From Bacillus swezeyi (GTDB lineage Bacteria > Bacillota > Bacilli > Bacillales > Bacillaceae), in the NCBI RefSeq assembly GCF_001969815.1, contig NZ_MRBK01000013.1, forward strand, positions 124,001 through 188,000: a stretch of 64,000 nucleotides of DNA, in the 5' to 3' direction. This document shows positions 25,418 through 34,108 of this stretch, piece by piece. Both the position numbers and the translations under genes were made by a program. The stretch's first letter is position 1. The number at the start of each line of letters is the position of its first letter. Below the pieces are notes generated by a model. That model saw only the letters and a program-made list of their open reading frames with translations, did not search any database and was not told the origin of the DNA.

Positions 25418-25601
25418 ACACCGTGAAGGAAATTTCAATAAATGATGAGATCAATAAAATCAAGATCAGCACGTTGATCATTCTGAATACCTTATCCTGC
25501 CGTTCTTCAGGAATCTCTCTGACAAGGCATAAAGAGTTTGTAAGCTTGTTTATGTTGAACACAGTAAAGACCGCGAACAAGATGAAATAAAAAAGGATAA
25601 T
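25416..25601 (-). CDS. Putative small membrane protein with an ATT or TTG start
   Basis: An open frame of 61 codons after an in-frame TAA. It has no ATG or GTG at its beginning. The only well-placed ribosome-binding site (AGAGGGGG) is followed 7 bases later by ATT at 25601; the first TTG is at 25580 with no ribosome-binding site. The product has a hydrophobic helix at each end (ILFFLYF-like start and INVLILILLISSFIEI near the end) with a polar middle (VREIPEERQDKV). The pattern looks like a real two-helix protein, but start choice and expression are open. Confidence 0.45.
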   Translation of the reverse strand: MILFYFILFAVFTVFNINKLTNSLCLVREIPEERQDKVFRMINVLILILLISSFIEISFTV

Positions 25602-25710
25602 AGGAGATCCCCCTCTCTCTGTTTATACTCCATACTACATTACCAAATATTTATTAAAAAAGATAGAAAATAGACTGAAAAAAAGGGATTTTCCAAGTGT
25701 CAGTCTCCCT

Positions 25711-26235
25711 TTATTTTTGAATTAAAATATCGAAATCATCGGCTTCTTGATCTACAAAGCAATTCTTCGGCGCTTTGACCAATTTCCAGGCAAACAAAAA
25801 GTCCGGCAGACAATAACCAAAATGGATGCTGGAAATGATGCAGAAATAGTGGGCAAAGCTTGGCATCACGGCCCCCGCATAGAAAAAAACGGGTGTAATG
25901 ATGAGGAATGGGCATAGAAGAGAAACAAGCATCGTATTTTTCGGTATTTCTCTCCATGTTCTCATTTTCAGCCAAAATATCTTTTTTTCTATTCTTTTCT
26001 TACTGATTATCGGTAAAATGTGAAGGATTTTATGTGCGATAATCGCCGCCAATAAAAGCCCGGCAAACAAAAGAGCATGGTCGCCTCTCTGAACGGTTTG
26101 CGGATGGATAAGCTGCATAGCCAAATATTCGGGAATAAAAAATAAAATCATTAAACTGATGGCAGTAAGCCCAATGCGCATGCCTCCATAATCTCTAATC
26201 AGATTGATGGTTTTCCAGCAACTCATACGTAACAT
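25711..26235 (-). CDS. DUF3267-like membrane protein (YhaJ-like)
   Basis: A 174-residue membrane protein with about four hydrophobic segments (residues 20-40, 53-72, 100-122, 127-148). A His-x3-His pair (HKILH, about residues 67-71) sits in the second segment, as in DUF3267 putative zincins. B. subtilis has a protein of this size, YhaJ, between prsA and yhaI; I think this is its counterpart but am not certain. The role is unknown. It is preceded by GGATG rather than a strong ribosome-binding site. Confidence 0.6.
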   Translation of the reverse strand: MLRMSCWKTINLIRDYGGMRIGLTAISLMILFFIPEYLAMQLIHPQTVQRGDHALLFAGLLLAAIIAHKILHILPIISKKRIEKKIFWLKMRTWREIPKNTMLVSLLCPFLIITPVFFYAGAVMPSFAHYFCIISSIHFGYCLPDFLFAWKLVKAPKNCFVDQEADDFDILIQK

Positions 26236-26437
26236 CCTTCCGTTTCAAAAAAATGATATATGAAATCCTCAGAATAATTTACTCCTCTGCATGAGAAAAA
26301 TCAATGCTTTTTCGAAAAAAATTTCGTTATTTTACAAAGAATTTAGAGGACCCTAAAAGGAACGGAAATCTTTACGTTGAACTTTCATCAAAAGGCAATT
26401 TCGGCTAAAATAAGGGAAAGGGAGAGAGAAGACAAAT

Positions 26438-26785
26438 ATGAATTCATTTGAACATCGTCTTGAGCGGTTGGAATATTATATGAAGCTGCTGCTGAACACA
26501 GCGGATATGGATCAATATCCATATTATAAAATGCTGATTGAACAGGGCTTATCAGAGGAAGAAGCAAAGGAAACGGAAAAGCTGTGCGAGGAACTCGCGA
26601 TGGAGCTGGAAGCACAAAAAGCGCAAGGATATGTGATGTTCGACCATCTCCTTACGCTTTTTGCCGGACAGTTAAATGAAAAACTTGAAGTGCACGAAAC
26701 GATTTTCGCCCTTCACAGACAAGGTCTTTACAAACCGCTGATGAGCGAGTTTATCAGCATCATCAAACAATACGATCTGGCTTAG
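26438..26785 (+). CDS. yhaI: DUF1878 family protein YhaI
   Basis: A 115-residue acidic helical protein of the YhaI/DUF1878 family. It matches B. subtilis YhaI (113 residues) in length and in position beside hpr. The ribosome-binding site GGGAGAG precedes the ATG. The last four bases overlap the end of the convergent hpr gene, so transcripts of the two would be complementary at their 3' ends. No biochemical role is known to me. Confidence 0.85.
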   Translation: MNSFEHRLERLEYYMKLLLNTADMDQYPYYKMLIEQGLSEEEAKETEKLCEELAMELEAQKAQGYVMFDHLLTLFAGQLNEKLEVHETIFALHRQGLYKPLMSEFISIIKQYDLA

Positions 26786-27402
26786 TTTTTAATAGGCTCA
26801 AGCGGTTTGGCCATCTCTATCAATTCCCCGGATTCCTTCGCTTCTTCTTTTTTCTTCATTTTGCCCTCTTCACTGATAAATTCATTTTCAATATTAGAAA
26901 ACGATTTTTCGAAAATTTCCATGAAATCATCGCCGTAAATATGGCGGATGATAGACATCATTTCAACGATTTCAGGGAATTTCCCATAAAGCTGATGAAG
27001 GGGCTGAGCGCCTTTTAGGACAGCGTTCCGGGACGGGTCATAAGACTCGAGGATTTCAAGGAAAACTTCTTCGCCTTTTCGCGTCAGCTGAATATACGTA
27101 TTGCGTTTGTCGTTTAATTTTTTGGAGAACTCAAGATATCCTCTTTCCTCAAGCTTTTTTGAAAAATTAAACGCTGTGGAAACATGCATGACGCCGAACT
27201 TGGCAATTTCAGAAATTGAAGCTCCGTTCAGCTGGTAGGCAATCCACAAAATATGATGCTCGTTAATGTTGAGATCATAAGGCTTAATCCATTGCTGCCA
27301 ATCCTTTTCTATCGATTTCCAAAGCGCCTTGCTGAGCTGTGCCATTCGTTGACTGAATAAAAGGGCTTCTTTCACTGTATAGGGCTCTTCCGCTCGATTC
27401 AT
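26782..27402 (-). CDS. hpr: MarR-type transition-state regulator Hpr (ScoC)
   Basis: A 206-residue MarR-family DNA-binding protein; the winged helix lies at about residues 48-120 ([21 protein letters not shown] contains the recognition helix, in a segment conserved with B. subtilis Hpr). Hpr represses aprE, nprE, sinI and opp in B. subtilis. It therefore probably controls the aprE gene 31 kb away in this window, and loss of its function raises protease output there. Length is close to the 203 residues of B. subtilis. It overlaps yhaI tail to tail. Confidence 0.95.
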   Translation of the reverse strand: MNRAEEPYTVKEALLFSQRMAQLSKALWKSIEKDWQQWIKPYDLNINEHHILWIAYQLNGASISEIAKFGVMHVSTAFNFSKKLEERGYLEFSKKLNDKRNTYIQLTRKGEEVFLEILESYDPSRNAVLKGAQPLHQLYGKFPEIVEMMSIIRHIYGDDFMEIFEKSFSNIENEFISEEGKMKKKEEAKESGELIEMAKPLEPIKN

Positions 27403-27528
27403 TCACTTCACCTGCTTCTCTTTATCTTATAATTTCTATTATGCCAATAAAATAAAGATTAATAAAGATGTAAATTTACGAAATTTTTAAAAAATCCATC
27501 ATTTCGGTGTGAAACCAGCATTTTGATT

Positions 27529-27568
27529 AAAAAAAGAGCGTGAAAATGTCCATTCACACCCCTTTTTA
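27529..27568 (-). terminator. Terminator of yhaH
   Basis: Minus-strand hairpin AAAAAGGGGTGTGAA/TTCACGCTCTTTTT with small mismatches, ending in TTTTTTT, just after the yhaH stop codon. Confidence 0.65.
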
Positions 27569-27594
27569 AAGGTTCATTTTTTTCGCTGAGTATA

Positions 27595-27951
27595 TTAGTT
27601 TTGTAAGGTTTTCTCCAGTTGTTTGATCTTTTCTTCAATATCAGCGATTTCTTTTTTTAGGTCCTGCTGCTGCGGCTTGATTTCTTCGCGCCACTCCTGG
27701 ATGGATGTCTGCAGTTCGCTGCCGACGTCTTTAATGATTTCAGCGCCTTCTCTGGCGGTTTTGACAACTTGCTCTTTTAAAGCAAGCCCGTCGCTTTTCA
27801 ATCTTTTGACAGTATCTTCAAATGTTCCGCAGTTGGCTTTGAGTTGTCCTCTCAATTTCTTTCCTGAAGTCGGTGCGGAAAGCAAACCTGCAATTCCGCC
27901 GATAACTCCTCCTACAATCAGTCCAGCTGCTAAAGATCGGCCTTTTGACAT
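27595..27951 (-). CDS. yhaH: YtxH-like protein YhaH
   Basis: A 118-residue protein with an N-terminal YtxH-type segment: a glycine-rich hydrophobic helix (about residues 6-27, AAGLIVGGVIGGIAGLLSAP) followed by a Lys-rich turn (SGKKLRGQL). The rest is a long charged helix, probably a coiled coil. Such proteins are often stress- or sporulation-linked and membrane-associated. ATG 27951 is chosen over ATG 27957 because it leaves 6 bases after GGGGTG and gives the B. subtilis length. Confidence 0.88.
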   Translation of the reverse strand: MSKGRSLAAGLIVGGVIGGIAGLLSAPTSGKKLRGQLKANCGTFEDTVKRLKSDGLALKEQVVKTAREGAEIIKDVGSELQTSIQEWREEIKPQQQDLKKEIADIEEKIKQLEKTLQN

Positions 27952-28118
27952 GTACATCACCCCGTTTATATTTTTGAAAGGTCAGGCATTCAGGCTAAAG
28001 CGCCAGCCTTTTCATGATTTAAAAGTGTGAAGCTTGTCTTGTCTGAATTCCCTCAAAGCAGAAACTTCTGCATAGCTTGCTTTATTTTAGCATACTTTTT
28101 TAAAAAGGAGGGAGAGGG

Positions 28119-28310
28119 TTGTCTGTCATCATCATCGTTTTGCTCATTTTATGCGCTGTTTTCACCGCCGGCTCCTTTTACTATTTAAGACTTCTCGGAT
28201 ATTCTACATCTTATCCGCCGAAACGCGTCCTTAAACAAAAAGCGCTTTTTTGTACGGGAAGCGCAGGACTAGTGCTCTTGCTCCTGTTTTTTATTCAGCT
28301 TCTTATATAA
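28119..28310 (+). CDS. Small two-helix membrane protein, function unknown
   Basis: A 63-residue protein with hydrophobic helices at about residues 2-22 and 43-63 and a basic loop between (SYPPKRVLKQK). A TTG start follows AAGGAGGGAGAGGG. It lies between yhaH and trpP on the opposite strand. I do not recognise the family with certainty. Confidence 0.6.
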   Translation: MSVIIIVLLILCAVFTAGSFYYLRLLGYSTSYPPKRVLKQKALFCTGSAGLVLLLLFFIQLLI

Positions 28311-28350
28311 AATATCGGGTGGATTCCTCTTTTTTTGACCATCGAAACGA

Positions 28351-28397
28351 AAAAAACCTCTTCAAAAAAGGAATAGACCTTTCTTAAAGAGGTTTTG
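28351..28397 (-). terminator. Terminator of trpP
   Basis: Minus-strand AAAACCTCTT/AAGAGGTTTT stem followed by TTTTT, 2 bases after the trpP stop codon. The plus-strand gene at 28119 also runs into it. Confidence 0.8.
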
Positions 28398-28398
28398 G

Positions 28399-28926
28399 TT
28401 ATTTGACTTGTTCGATCAGTCTTGAGCGTTTCATGATTGACTGCACGATCGGAAAGATCACGACCATGGCGATCGTGTTGATCAGTGTCGCCGGTAAAAC
28501 GACAACAGTGAACAGTGCAATAAATCCCTGGTTTCCAGGCAGTCCCACTATGAAAAGTGCCGCTGTAAGGAAGATGGTTCCAGAAAGGATCGTTCCTGCA
28601 GCAGTTAATCCGGAAGCCGCAAATGTTTTGCTGCCAAGCTTTTTCACAGCAAGGAAAGCGGCGAAGAACATCAAAGCTGTTATCGGTTTATCAATGATGT
28701 TTGGCAGCTGTCCTCCCGGAAATGCAGTCGTTAAAGCGGAAATAATGCCAGTCACAATTCCGATGACAAGCACATTCTGCACTCTAGGGAACAAAATGAT
28801 TCCCATAAACATCATAATCAGCATCATATCCGGCTTCATTCCGTAGAAAAAAGGCGGAATGACGGCGTGCAGTGCTGCTCCAATGGCGACAAACAGGGCC
28901 ATTGCCACTAATTCTTTTGTTTTCAT
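28399..28926 (-). CDS. trpP: Tryptophan transporter TrpP (YhaG)
   Basis: A 175-residue integral membrane protein with five to six hydrophobic helices, like the S-component-type transporters. It corresponds to B. subtilis TrpP, which takes up tryptophan. Its translation is controlled by the TRAP protein: a row of G/UAG triplets covers the ribosome-binding site here (28929-28952), which supports the assignment independently of sequence similarity. A terminator follows. Confidence 0.9.
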   Translation of the reverse strand: MKTKELVAMALFVAIGAALHAVIPPFFYGMKPDMMLIMMFMGIILFPRVQNVLVIGIVTGIISALTTAFPGGQLPNIIDKPITALMFFAAFLAVKKLGSKTFAASGLTAAGTILSGTIFLTAALFIVGLPGNQGFIALFTVVVLPATLINTIAMVVIFPIVQSIMKRSRLIEQVK

Positions 28927-28928
28927 CT

Positions 28929-28952
28929 CTATTCTCTCCTCATCTCAGGCTC
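28929..28952 (-). promoter_or_regulatory. TRAP-binding site over the trpP ribosome-binding site
   Basis: On the minus strand five triplets GAG, GAG, GAG, GAG, TAG occur with spacers of 3, 2, 2 and 2 bases, ending two bases before the ATG and including the Shine-Dalgarno GAGGAGAG. This is the (G/U)AG pattern bound by tryptophan-loaded TRAP, which would block ribosome access. Confidence 0.75.
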
Positions 28953-29070
28953 TTTTTATGCTTTCCAATAATATGCTCGCCATTTATTGCGAAAGCTTTC
29001 TAGTAGTATATCAAACTTTTGAATGAATGGGGAAGCCCTTTTCGGCAGCTTCCATCATAAGGATAAAAAA

Positions 29071-30144
29071 TTAGTTTTCTTCCCGGAATCTTTTCATAAA
29101 GGCCGCCAATTTCTCGCAGTCTTCAACAGATACGGCATTGTAGATCGATGCACGGCAGCCGCCGACTGAACGGTGTCCGCCAAGGCCTGACATTTTTTCT
29201 TCCTTCGCCTTCGCGATGAATGATTTGGTCAGTTCATCATTTTTAAGCGTAAAGGTGACATTCATGTTTGAACGGCTGTCTGTTCTCGCATGGCCGCGGT
29301 AAAATCCGCCGCTTTCATCAATCGCCTTGTATAAAATCTCCGCCTTTTCGCTGTTGCGTTTTTCGGTTGCAGCGAGACCGCCTTTTTCTTTCAGCCACTC
29401 AAGCACAAGTGACAGCATATAAATCGCAAAAGTCGGAGGGGTGTTGTAGAGCGAATTCGCTTTTGCGTGTGTTGAGTACTTTAAGATTTTCGGCACTTGT
29501 TCGTTTTCTTTTTCGAGCCATTCTTTCTTCATGATGACGACGGTGACGCCTGAAGGTCCCAGGTTTTTTTGGGCTCCGGCATAGATGATGTCAAACTGGG
29601 ACACATCGATTTTTCTGCTCAAAATGTCGCTCGACATATCAACCGCTACCGGGATCGGAGAGTCGGGAAACTGCTGCCACTGTGTTCCGAATATTGTGTT
29701 GTTGGATGTCAGATGAAGGTACGCTCCGTCTGCCGGGATCTCCGTGACTTCCGGGATATAGCTGTAAGTATCGGTTTCACTTGACGCGATGACCGATGTG
29801 TTTCCAAACAGCTTTGCTTCTGCGAGCGCTTTTTCAGACCATGACCCGGTCATGACGAAGTGCGCCGTTTTTTCGCTGGAGAGAAAGTTCATCGGAATCA
29901 TTGAAAACTGTAGGCTTGCTCCGCCTTGGAGAAACAAAATCTCATAATCGTCAGGTATCTCCATCAGTTCCTTTAAAAGAGCTTTCGCTTTTTGATGAAC
30001 GGCATCATACTCTTTGCTGCGGTGGGAGAGCTCCATTACAGACATCCCTGCACCGTTGAAATCAATAAACTCGTCTTTCGCCTTTTGTAACACTTCTAAA
30101 GGCAATGCCGCAGGTCCTGCATTAAAGTTCGTTGTACGTATCAT
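29071..30144 (-). CDS. serC: Phosphoserine aminotransferase SerC
   Basis: A 357-residue PLP-dependent class V aminotransferase. It converts 3-phosphohydroxypyruvate and glutamate to phosphoserine in serine synthesis. The PLP lysine is in AGAQKNLGPSG (Lys near residue 190), and the C-terminal GGHRSVGGCRASIYNAV segment is typical. ATG 30144 is chosen since GGGAG lies 8 bases upstream; an upstream frame exists but lacks a ribosome-binding site. It lies alone between trpP and hit. Confidence 0.95.
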   Translation of the reverse strand: MIRTTNFNAGPAALPLEVLQKAKDEFIDFNGAGMSVMELSHRSKEYDAVHQKAKALLKELMEIPDDYEILFLQGGASLQFSMIPMNFLSSEKTAHFVMTGSWSEKALAEAKLFGNTSVIASSETDTYSYIPEVTEIPADGAYLHLTSNNTIFGTQWQQFPDSPIPVAVDMSSDILSRKIDVSQFDIIYAGAQKNLGPSGVTVVIMKKEWLEKENEQVPKILKYSTHAKANSLYNTPPTFAIYMLSLVLEWLKEKGGLAATEKRNSEKAEILYKAIDESGGFYRGHARTDSRSNMNVTFTLKNDELTKSFIAKAKEEKMSGLGGHRSVGGCRASIYNAVSVEDCEKLAAFMKRFREEN

Positions 30145-30325
30145 CACAATCGCTCCCTGTTCATGTATAAAAATATAAAACAATCCTATCATAAAAGGTT
30201 CCCGTTATACATAAAAAATTTGAATTGTGTGAAATATAGAGCAATACAGATTCTAGGCCCATCAAGAGGGATCAACATATGTGAAGGTTTTATGACAAGC
30301 GGGAAGAAGAAAGGGGACTTAAAAC

Positions 30326-30358
30326 GAAAAAGGGGCATCGCTTCGAACAATGCCCCCT
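30326..30358 (-). terminator. Terminator of hit
   Basis: Minus-strand GGGGCAT/ATGCCCC stem with an 11-base loop, followed by TTTTTCG, just after the hit stop codon. Confidence 0.85.
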
Positions 30359-30372
30359 TGAAAAGCTTTTGT

Positions 30373-30804
30373 TTATGAAGACTGAGTCAAACGGCTGTTG
30401 ATGGAAGAGGCGATTGACTGCAAATCTTCGGGTGAATAATCGTCAGCATGTGTTTTCCAGACGGCGCCGAATCCGTCTCCCTTCCCGTAGCGGGGAATAA
30501 TGTGCATGTGATAATGAAAGACGGACTGTCCCGCTTTTTCGCCATTGTTGTTCAGCAGGTTTAAACCGATCGGTTCGTACTCATCTTTGATGGCTTGGGC
30601 GATTTTTGGAACTGCTTCGAAAAATTCCCTTGAAACATCAGGAGTCATTTCATATATGTTGGTTTTGTGGACTTTGGGAATGACAAGGGTGTGTCCTTTC
30701 GTTACTTGGCTAATATCGAGAAAAGCCATGACGTGTTCATTTTCAAATACCTTTGCACAAGGAATTTCTCCATTAATGATTTTGCAAAAAATACAATCGC
30801 TCAT
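30373..30804 (-). CDS. hit: HIT-family nucleotide-binding protein Hit
   Basis: A 143-residue histidine-triad protein. The catalytic motif HYHMHIIPR (HxHxH, about residues 97-105) and an N-terminal zinc-type CIFCKI knuckle (4-9) are present. HIT proteins hydrolyse nucleoside phosphoramidates and similar compounds. It is read divergently from ecsA, as in B. subtilis, with GGAGG upstream of the start. Confidence 0.93.
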   Translation of the reverse strand: MSDCIFCKIINGEIPCAKVFENEHVMAFLDISQVTKGHTLVIPKVHKTNIYEMTPDVSREFFEAVPKIAQAIKDEYEPIGLNLLNNNGEKAGQSVFHYHMHIIPRYGKGDGFGAVWKTHADDYSPEDLQSIASSINSRLTQSS

Positions 30805-31268
30805 ACTTTTCCTCCTTTTTCCATTAGGAAAGGTTATGTATAAGCATCATATTACCACAATTTTCACAGAAACACGAAAACAGGATGAACGGCTCCCGCG
30901 TTCACCCTGCCTGAAGAAGGTTCGCTGTTTTCATTAAGAAACGTTTCTTGCCTTTTGCAAGCACCCCATTTTTCCTGAAAATGAAGACTTGGAACGCCTA
31001 TACATTTCCTGCGACAAACACCTCATTTGATCGTCACATCTTTTTCAAACGACATATTGTCATATGAATCGGATGCTTTCTCAATTCAGTGGATGAAAGA
31101 AATTTCTAAGCTTTGACATGTTTCATACTCAAGACTCTTGCCGGATTATTGTCTTTGACAAACACCTCATTCGCCAGAGTTGATCAGCTCTCCTTCTTCA
31201 CAACTTAGACTGTCCCGAACTGTTTTCGATTATTCGTTTTTCTTTTTAGATAGCCGGAGGGAAAACGT
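30805..31268. other. Long hit-ecsA spacer with a 15-base direct repeat
   Basis: No convincing gene is visible. GACAAACACCTCATT occurs twice (31013-31027 and 31157-31171), 144 bases apart. On the minus strand both copies read AAT GAG GTG TTT GTC, and a 30-codon frame (31026 down to 30934) begins in one copy, but it has no good ribosome-binding site. The stretch may hold degraded coding remnants. Confidence 0.4.
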
Positions 31269-31297
31269 TTCAAATACCTCCTTGTTTTTGGTACTAT
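31269..31297 (+). promoter_or_regulatory. Sigma-A promoter of ecsABC
   Basis: TTCAAA (31269-31274), 17 bases, TACTAT (31292-31297), 29 bases before the ecsA start codon. Confidence 0.55.
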
Positions 31298-31326
31298 TAA
31301 GAAAAATGCAGGAAAGGAACGAACGT

Positions 31327-32067
31327 ATGTCACTACTGACCGTTAAAGATCTGACTGGAGGATATACAAGAAACCCGGTGCTGCGCGATGTTTCATTTAC
31401 GATTGAACGGGAGCAGATCGTCGGATTGATCGGCTTGAACGGAGCCGGGAAAAGTACGACGATTCGCCATATTATCGGACTGATGGAGCCGCACAAAGGA
31501 TCTGTTGAGCTGAACGGCAAGACGTTCATGGAAGATCCGGAAAGCTACCGTTCCCAATTCACGTTTATCCCGGAAACACCGATTTTATATGAGGAACTCA
31601 CGCTGAAGGAGCATTTGGAATTGACCGCGATGGCCTATGGTTTATCGAAAGATACGTTTGAAAAAAGGCTGCCTCCGCTGTTAAAGGAGTTTAGGATGGA
31701 GAAGCGCCTCAAGTGGTTCCCGGCTCATTTTTCAAAAGGAATGAAGCAGAAGGTCATGATTATGTGCGCTTTTTTGGTGGAGCCTGACCTCTACATTATT
31801 GACGAGCCTTTTCTCGGCCTTGATCCGCTGGCGATCAACGCTTTGCTTGAACGGATGAATGAAGCGAAGAAAAACGGGGCGGCCGTTTTGATGTCAACGC
31901 ATATTTTAGCAACCGCAGAGCGGTATTGTGATGCATTTATTATTCTACATAATGGCGAAGTGCGTGCAAAAGGGACGCTTGAAGAGCTCAGAGAACAGTT
32001 TTCGATGAAAGAGGCGACCCTTGATGATCTGTATCTTGAACTGACGAAGGAAGAGAGCTATGAATAG
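31327..32067 (+). CDS. ecsA: ABC transporter ATPase EcsA
   Basis: A 246-residue ABC ATPase with Walker A GLNGAGKST (about residues 38-46), signature FSKGMKQK (about 136-143) and Walker B LYIIDEPFLGLD. With the permease EcsB it forms a transporter that in B. subtilis is needed for normal secretion, sporulation and competence; EcsAB has been linked to peptide export and to intramembrane proteolysis. ATG 31327 follows GGAAAGGAAC. It overlaps ecsB by 8 bases. Confidence 0.95.
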   Translation: MSLLTVKDLTGGYTRNPVLRDVSFTIEREQIVGLIGLNGAGKSTTIRHIIGLMEPHKGSVELNGKTFMEDPESYRSQFTFIPETPILYEELTLKEHLELTAMAYGLSKDTFEKRLPPLLKEFRMEKRLKWFPAHFSKGMKQKVMIMCAFLVEPDLYIIDEPFLGLDPLAINALLERMNEAKKNGAAVLMSTHILATAERYCDAFIILHNGEVRAKGTLEELREQFSMKEATLDDLYLELTKEESYE

Positions 32068-33283
32068 CATTCAAGGGATCTGGAAGACAAGAATCGAGGA
32101 GTATATAAAAGAAACAAGATCCTATTTGAAATATATGCTGAATGATCATCTCGTCATCGTCATGATTTTTTTCCTGGCAGGGGCTGCGAGCTGGTACAGC
32201 AAATGGCTGAAAGAGATGCCGGAAGGATTTCCGGCCTACTGGCTGATGGCCGTCCTGTTTTCGTTTATTTTGACGGGCTCCTATGTCAGAACGTTGATCA
32301 AAGAAGCCGATCTTGTGTTTTTATTGCCTCTTGAAGCAAAAATGAAGCCTTATCTTAAGCAGGCCTTCCGGTTCAGTTTGATCACGCAGCTGTTTCCGCT
32401 GATTGCTGTGATGCTCGCTTTAACGCCGCTGTATTTCGAGGTGAGCGGCAAGACATTATCGGCTTATTTGATGTTATTCATTCAGCTGCTTGTATTAAAA
32501 GTCTGGAATATGGCGATGCAATGGAGGATGACATTTTTCGGCGAAAAAAACATGCGGATCATGGATCAGGTTGTCCGCCTTTTTCTCAATACGATCGTCA
32601 TCTACTTTGTTTTGCAGGCGTCCTATGGCTTTGCCATCGCGGTTTATGCGATCATGGCCGCTCTGCTCGTGTATTTTACAGTGGTTGATAAGAAAAAGTC
32701 TTTTAAATGGGAACTGCATATCGAAGATGAAATCAAGAGAAAACAGCGGTTCTACAGGCTTGCTAACTTATTTACGGATGTCCCTCATCTGAGGAAACAG
32801 GCGAAAAGAAGAGCATATCTTGACTGGATGCTCAGCCCCATCCCGTATGATCAGCGCCGGACATTTGCGTACATGTATGGCAGGGCATTCATCAGATCAA
32901 ACGATTATTTCGGGATCGTCATCAGACTGACCGTGATTTTCGCACTCATCATTGTTTATTTTTCGACTATTGAGTGGGTGTCTGCACTGCTGATCGTCTT
33001 TACCGTATTTATTACCGGCATTCAGCTGACACCGCTGTTTGATCATTTTTCCCACTTGTCTTTGCAGGAGCTCTATCCCGTCAGACAGGAAGAAAGACGA
33101 AAGAGTTTCTTCCGGCTCCTCCACATCGTTTTGAGCATTCAGGCGCTCCTTTTAGCCGCCGCTGCCGGCGTCAAGATGCACTGGACCGGGGCGCTTTTCG
33201 GTTTGGCCGGTTCTGCGCTTTTGATATTTGTCGTGATGAAGCCTTATTTCAGCAGCAGACTGAAGAAAAATGCGCGCAGATAA
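32060..33283 (+). CDS. ecsB: ABC transporter permease EcsB
   Basis: A 407-residue permease with about eight hydrophobic segments, in two groups at roughly residues 30-75, 98-150, 170-215 and 290-395, and a charged cytoplasmic loop around 215-285. It starts inside the end of ecsA and works with it. The length matches B. subtilis EcsB. Confidence 0.93.
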   Translation: MNSIQGIWKTRIEEYIKETRSYLKYMLNDHLVIVMIFFLAGAASWYSKWLKEMPEGFPAYWLMAVLFSFILTGSYVRTLIKEADLVFLLPLEAKMKPYLKQAFRFSLITQLFPLIAVMLALTPLYFEVSGKTLSAYLMLFIQLLVLKVWNMAMQWRMTFFGEKNMRIMDQVVRLFLNTIVIYFVLQASYGFAIAVYAIMAALLVYFTVVDKKKSFKWELHIEDEIKRKQRFYRLANLFTDVPHLRKQAKRRAYLDWMLSPIPYDQRRTFAYMYGRAFIRSNDYFGIVIRLTVIFALIIVYFSTIEWVSALLIVFTVFITGIQLTPLFDHFSHLSLQELYPVRQEERRKSFFRLLHIVLSIQALLLAAAAGVKMHWTGALFGLAGSALLIFVVMKPYFSSRLKKNARR

Positions 33284-33335
33284 ATGAATCCTTTTCTTTT
33301 GCCATCAGTATGAATAAAGAAGAGGTGAAAGGCAC

Positions 33336-34046
33336 ATGAATGAAAACCAGCTGTATTTAGATGAAGCCTGCCGCTGGAAAATAAAGTTTCTGCGAAAGCC
33401 ATCAATGGCCGAGCGGATGTCAAAAGGCGTCCAGGCAAAGATTAATGCACGCATTCCCGACAAAGTGCACAAGGCCGTCACAGAAAGCATTAAAAAGATG
33501 GTCGAAGCGACACTGCTCGGTTCAAATTTGACGACTCTCCAAAAGGAGACGGGGTCGCTTTCGTTAAGGGAAAAAGACCAATTGGCGCAAAAGACGATTG
33601 CCCAATATCAAAAGGCTGCCGCTGTGGAAGGAGTCGGAACAGGTGCTGGCGGGGTTGTTCTCGGATTGGCGGATTTTCCGCTGCTGCTCGGCATTAAAAT
33701 GAAATGCCTGTTTGAATTGGCATCCATTTACGGCTATGATGTCAAGGAGAAGGAAGAGCGAATGTTTCTCTTGTATATTTTTCAGCTTGCATTTTCTGGT
33801 GAAGCGCATCGAAAAGAGATTTTCCGCATCATTGAAAATTGGGAAGCTGAAAAATGCGACATTGATTGGCAGGCATTTCAGCAGGAATACCGGGATTATC
33901 TTGATCTCGTTAAATTGTTTCAGCTTGTTCCTGGCTTCGGGGCAATTATCGGAGGCACGGCCAATTATAAGCTGCTGGGCCATCTAGGGGAAACGGCGAG
34001 ACATGTCTTTCATTTGAGATACATTAAAGAGACAGCCGGATTTTGA
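33336..34046 (+). CDS. ecsC: EcsC family protein
   Basis: A 236-residue EcsC-domain protein, third gene of the ecs operon, 52 bases after ecsB with GAAGAGGTG upstream. The middle (about residues 85-120) has the glycine-rich GTGAGGVVLGLADFPLLLGI segment typical of the family, which may associate with the membrane. Its function is not established, and unlike ecsAB it is dispensable for the secretion effect in B. subtilis. Confidence 0.92.
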   Translation: MNENQLYLDEACRWKIKFLRKPSMAERMSKGVQAKINARIPDKVHKAVTESIKKMVEATLLGSNLTTLQKETGSLSLREKDQLAQKTIAQYQKAAAVEGVGTGAGGVVLGLADFPLLLGIKMKCLFELASIYGYDVKEKEERMFLLYIFQLAFSGEAHRKEIFRIIENWEAEKCDIDWQAFQQEYRDYLDLVKLFQLVPGFGAIIGGTANYKLLGHLGETARHVFHLRYIKETAGF

Positions 34047-34064
34047 TCATCCGGCTGTCTTTTG
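34031..34064 (+). terminator. Terminator of ecsABC
   Basis: GACAGCCGGAT pairs with ATCCGGCTGTC, followed by TTTTGTT. The 5' arm overlaps the last codons of ecsC. Confidence 0.9.
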
Positions 34065-34108
34065 TTCTTCAAAAATGATGAAAACCGGTCATTTTTTCAA
34101 CTGAGATG

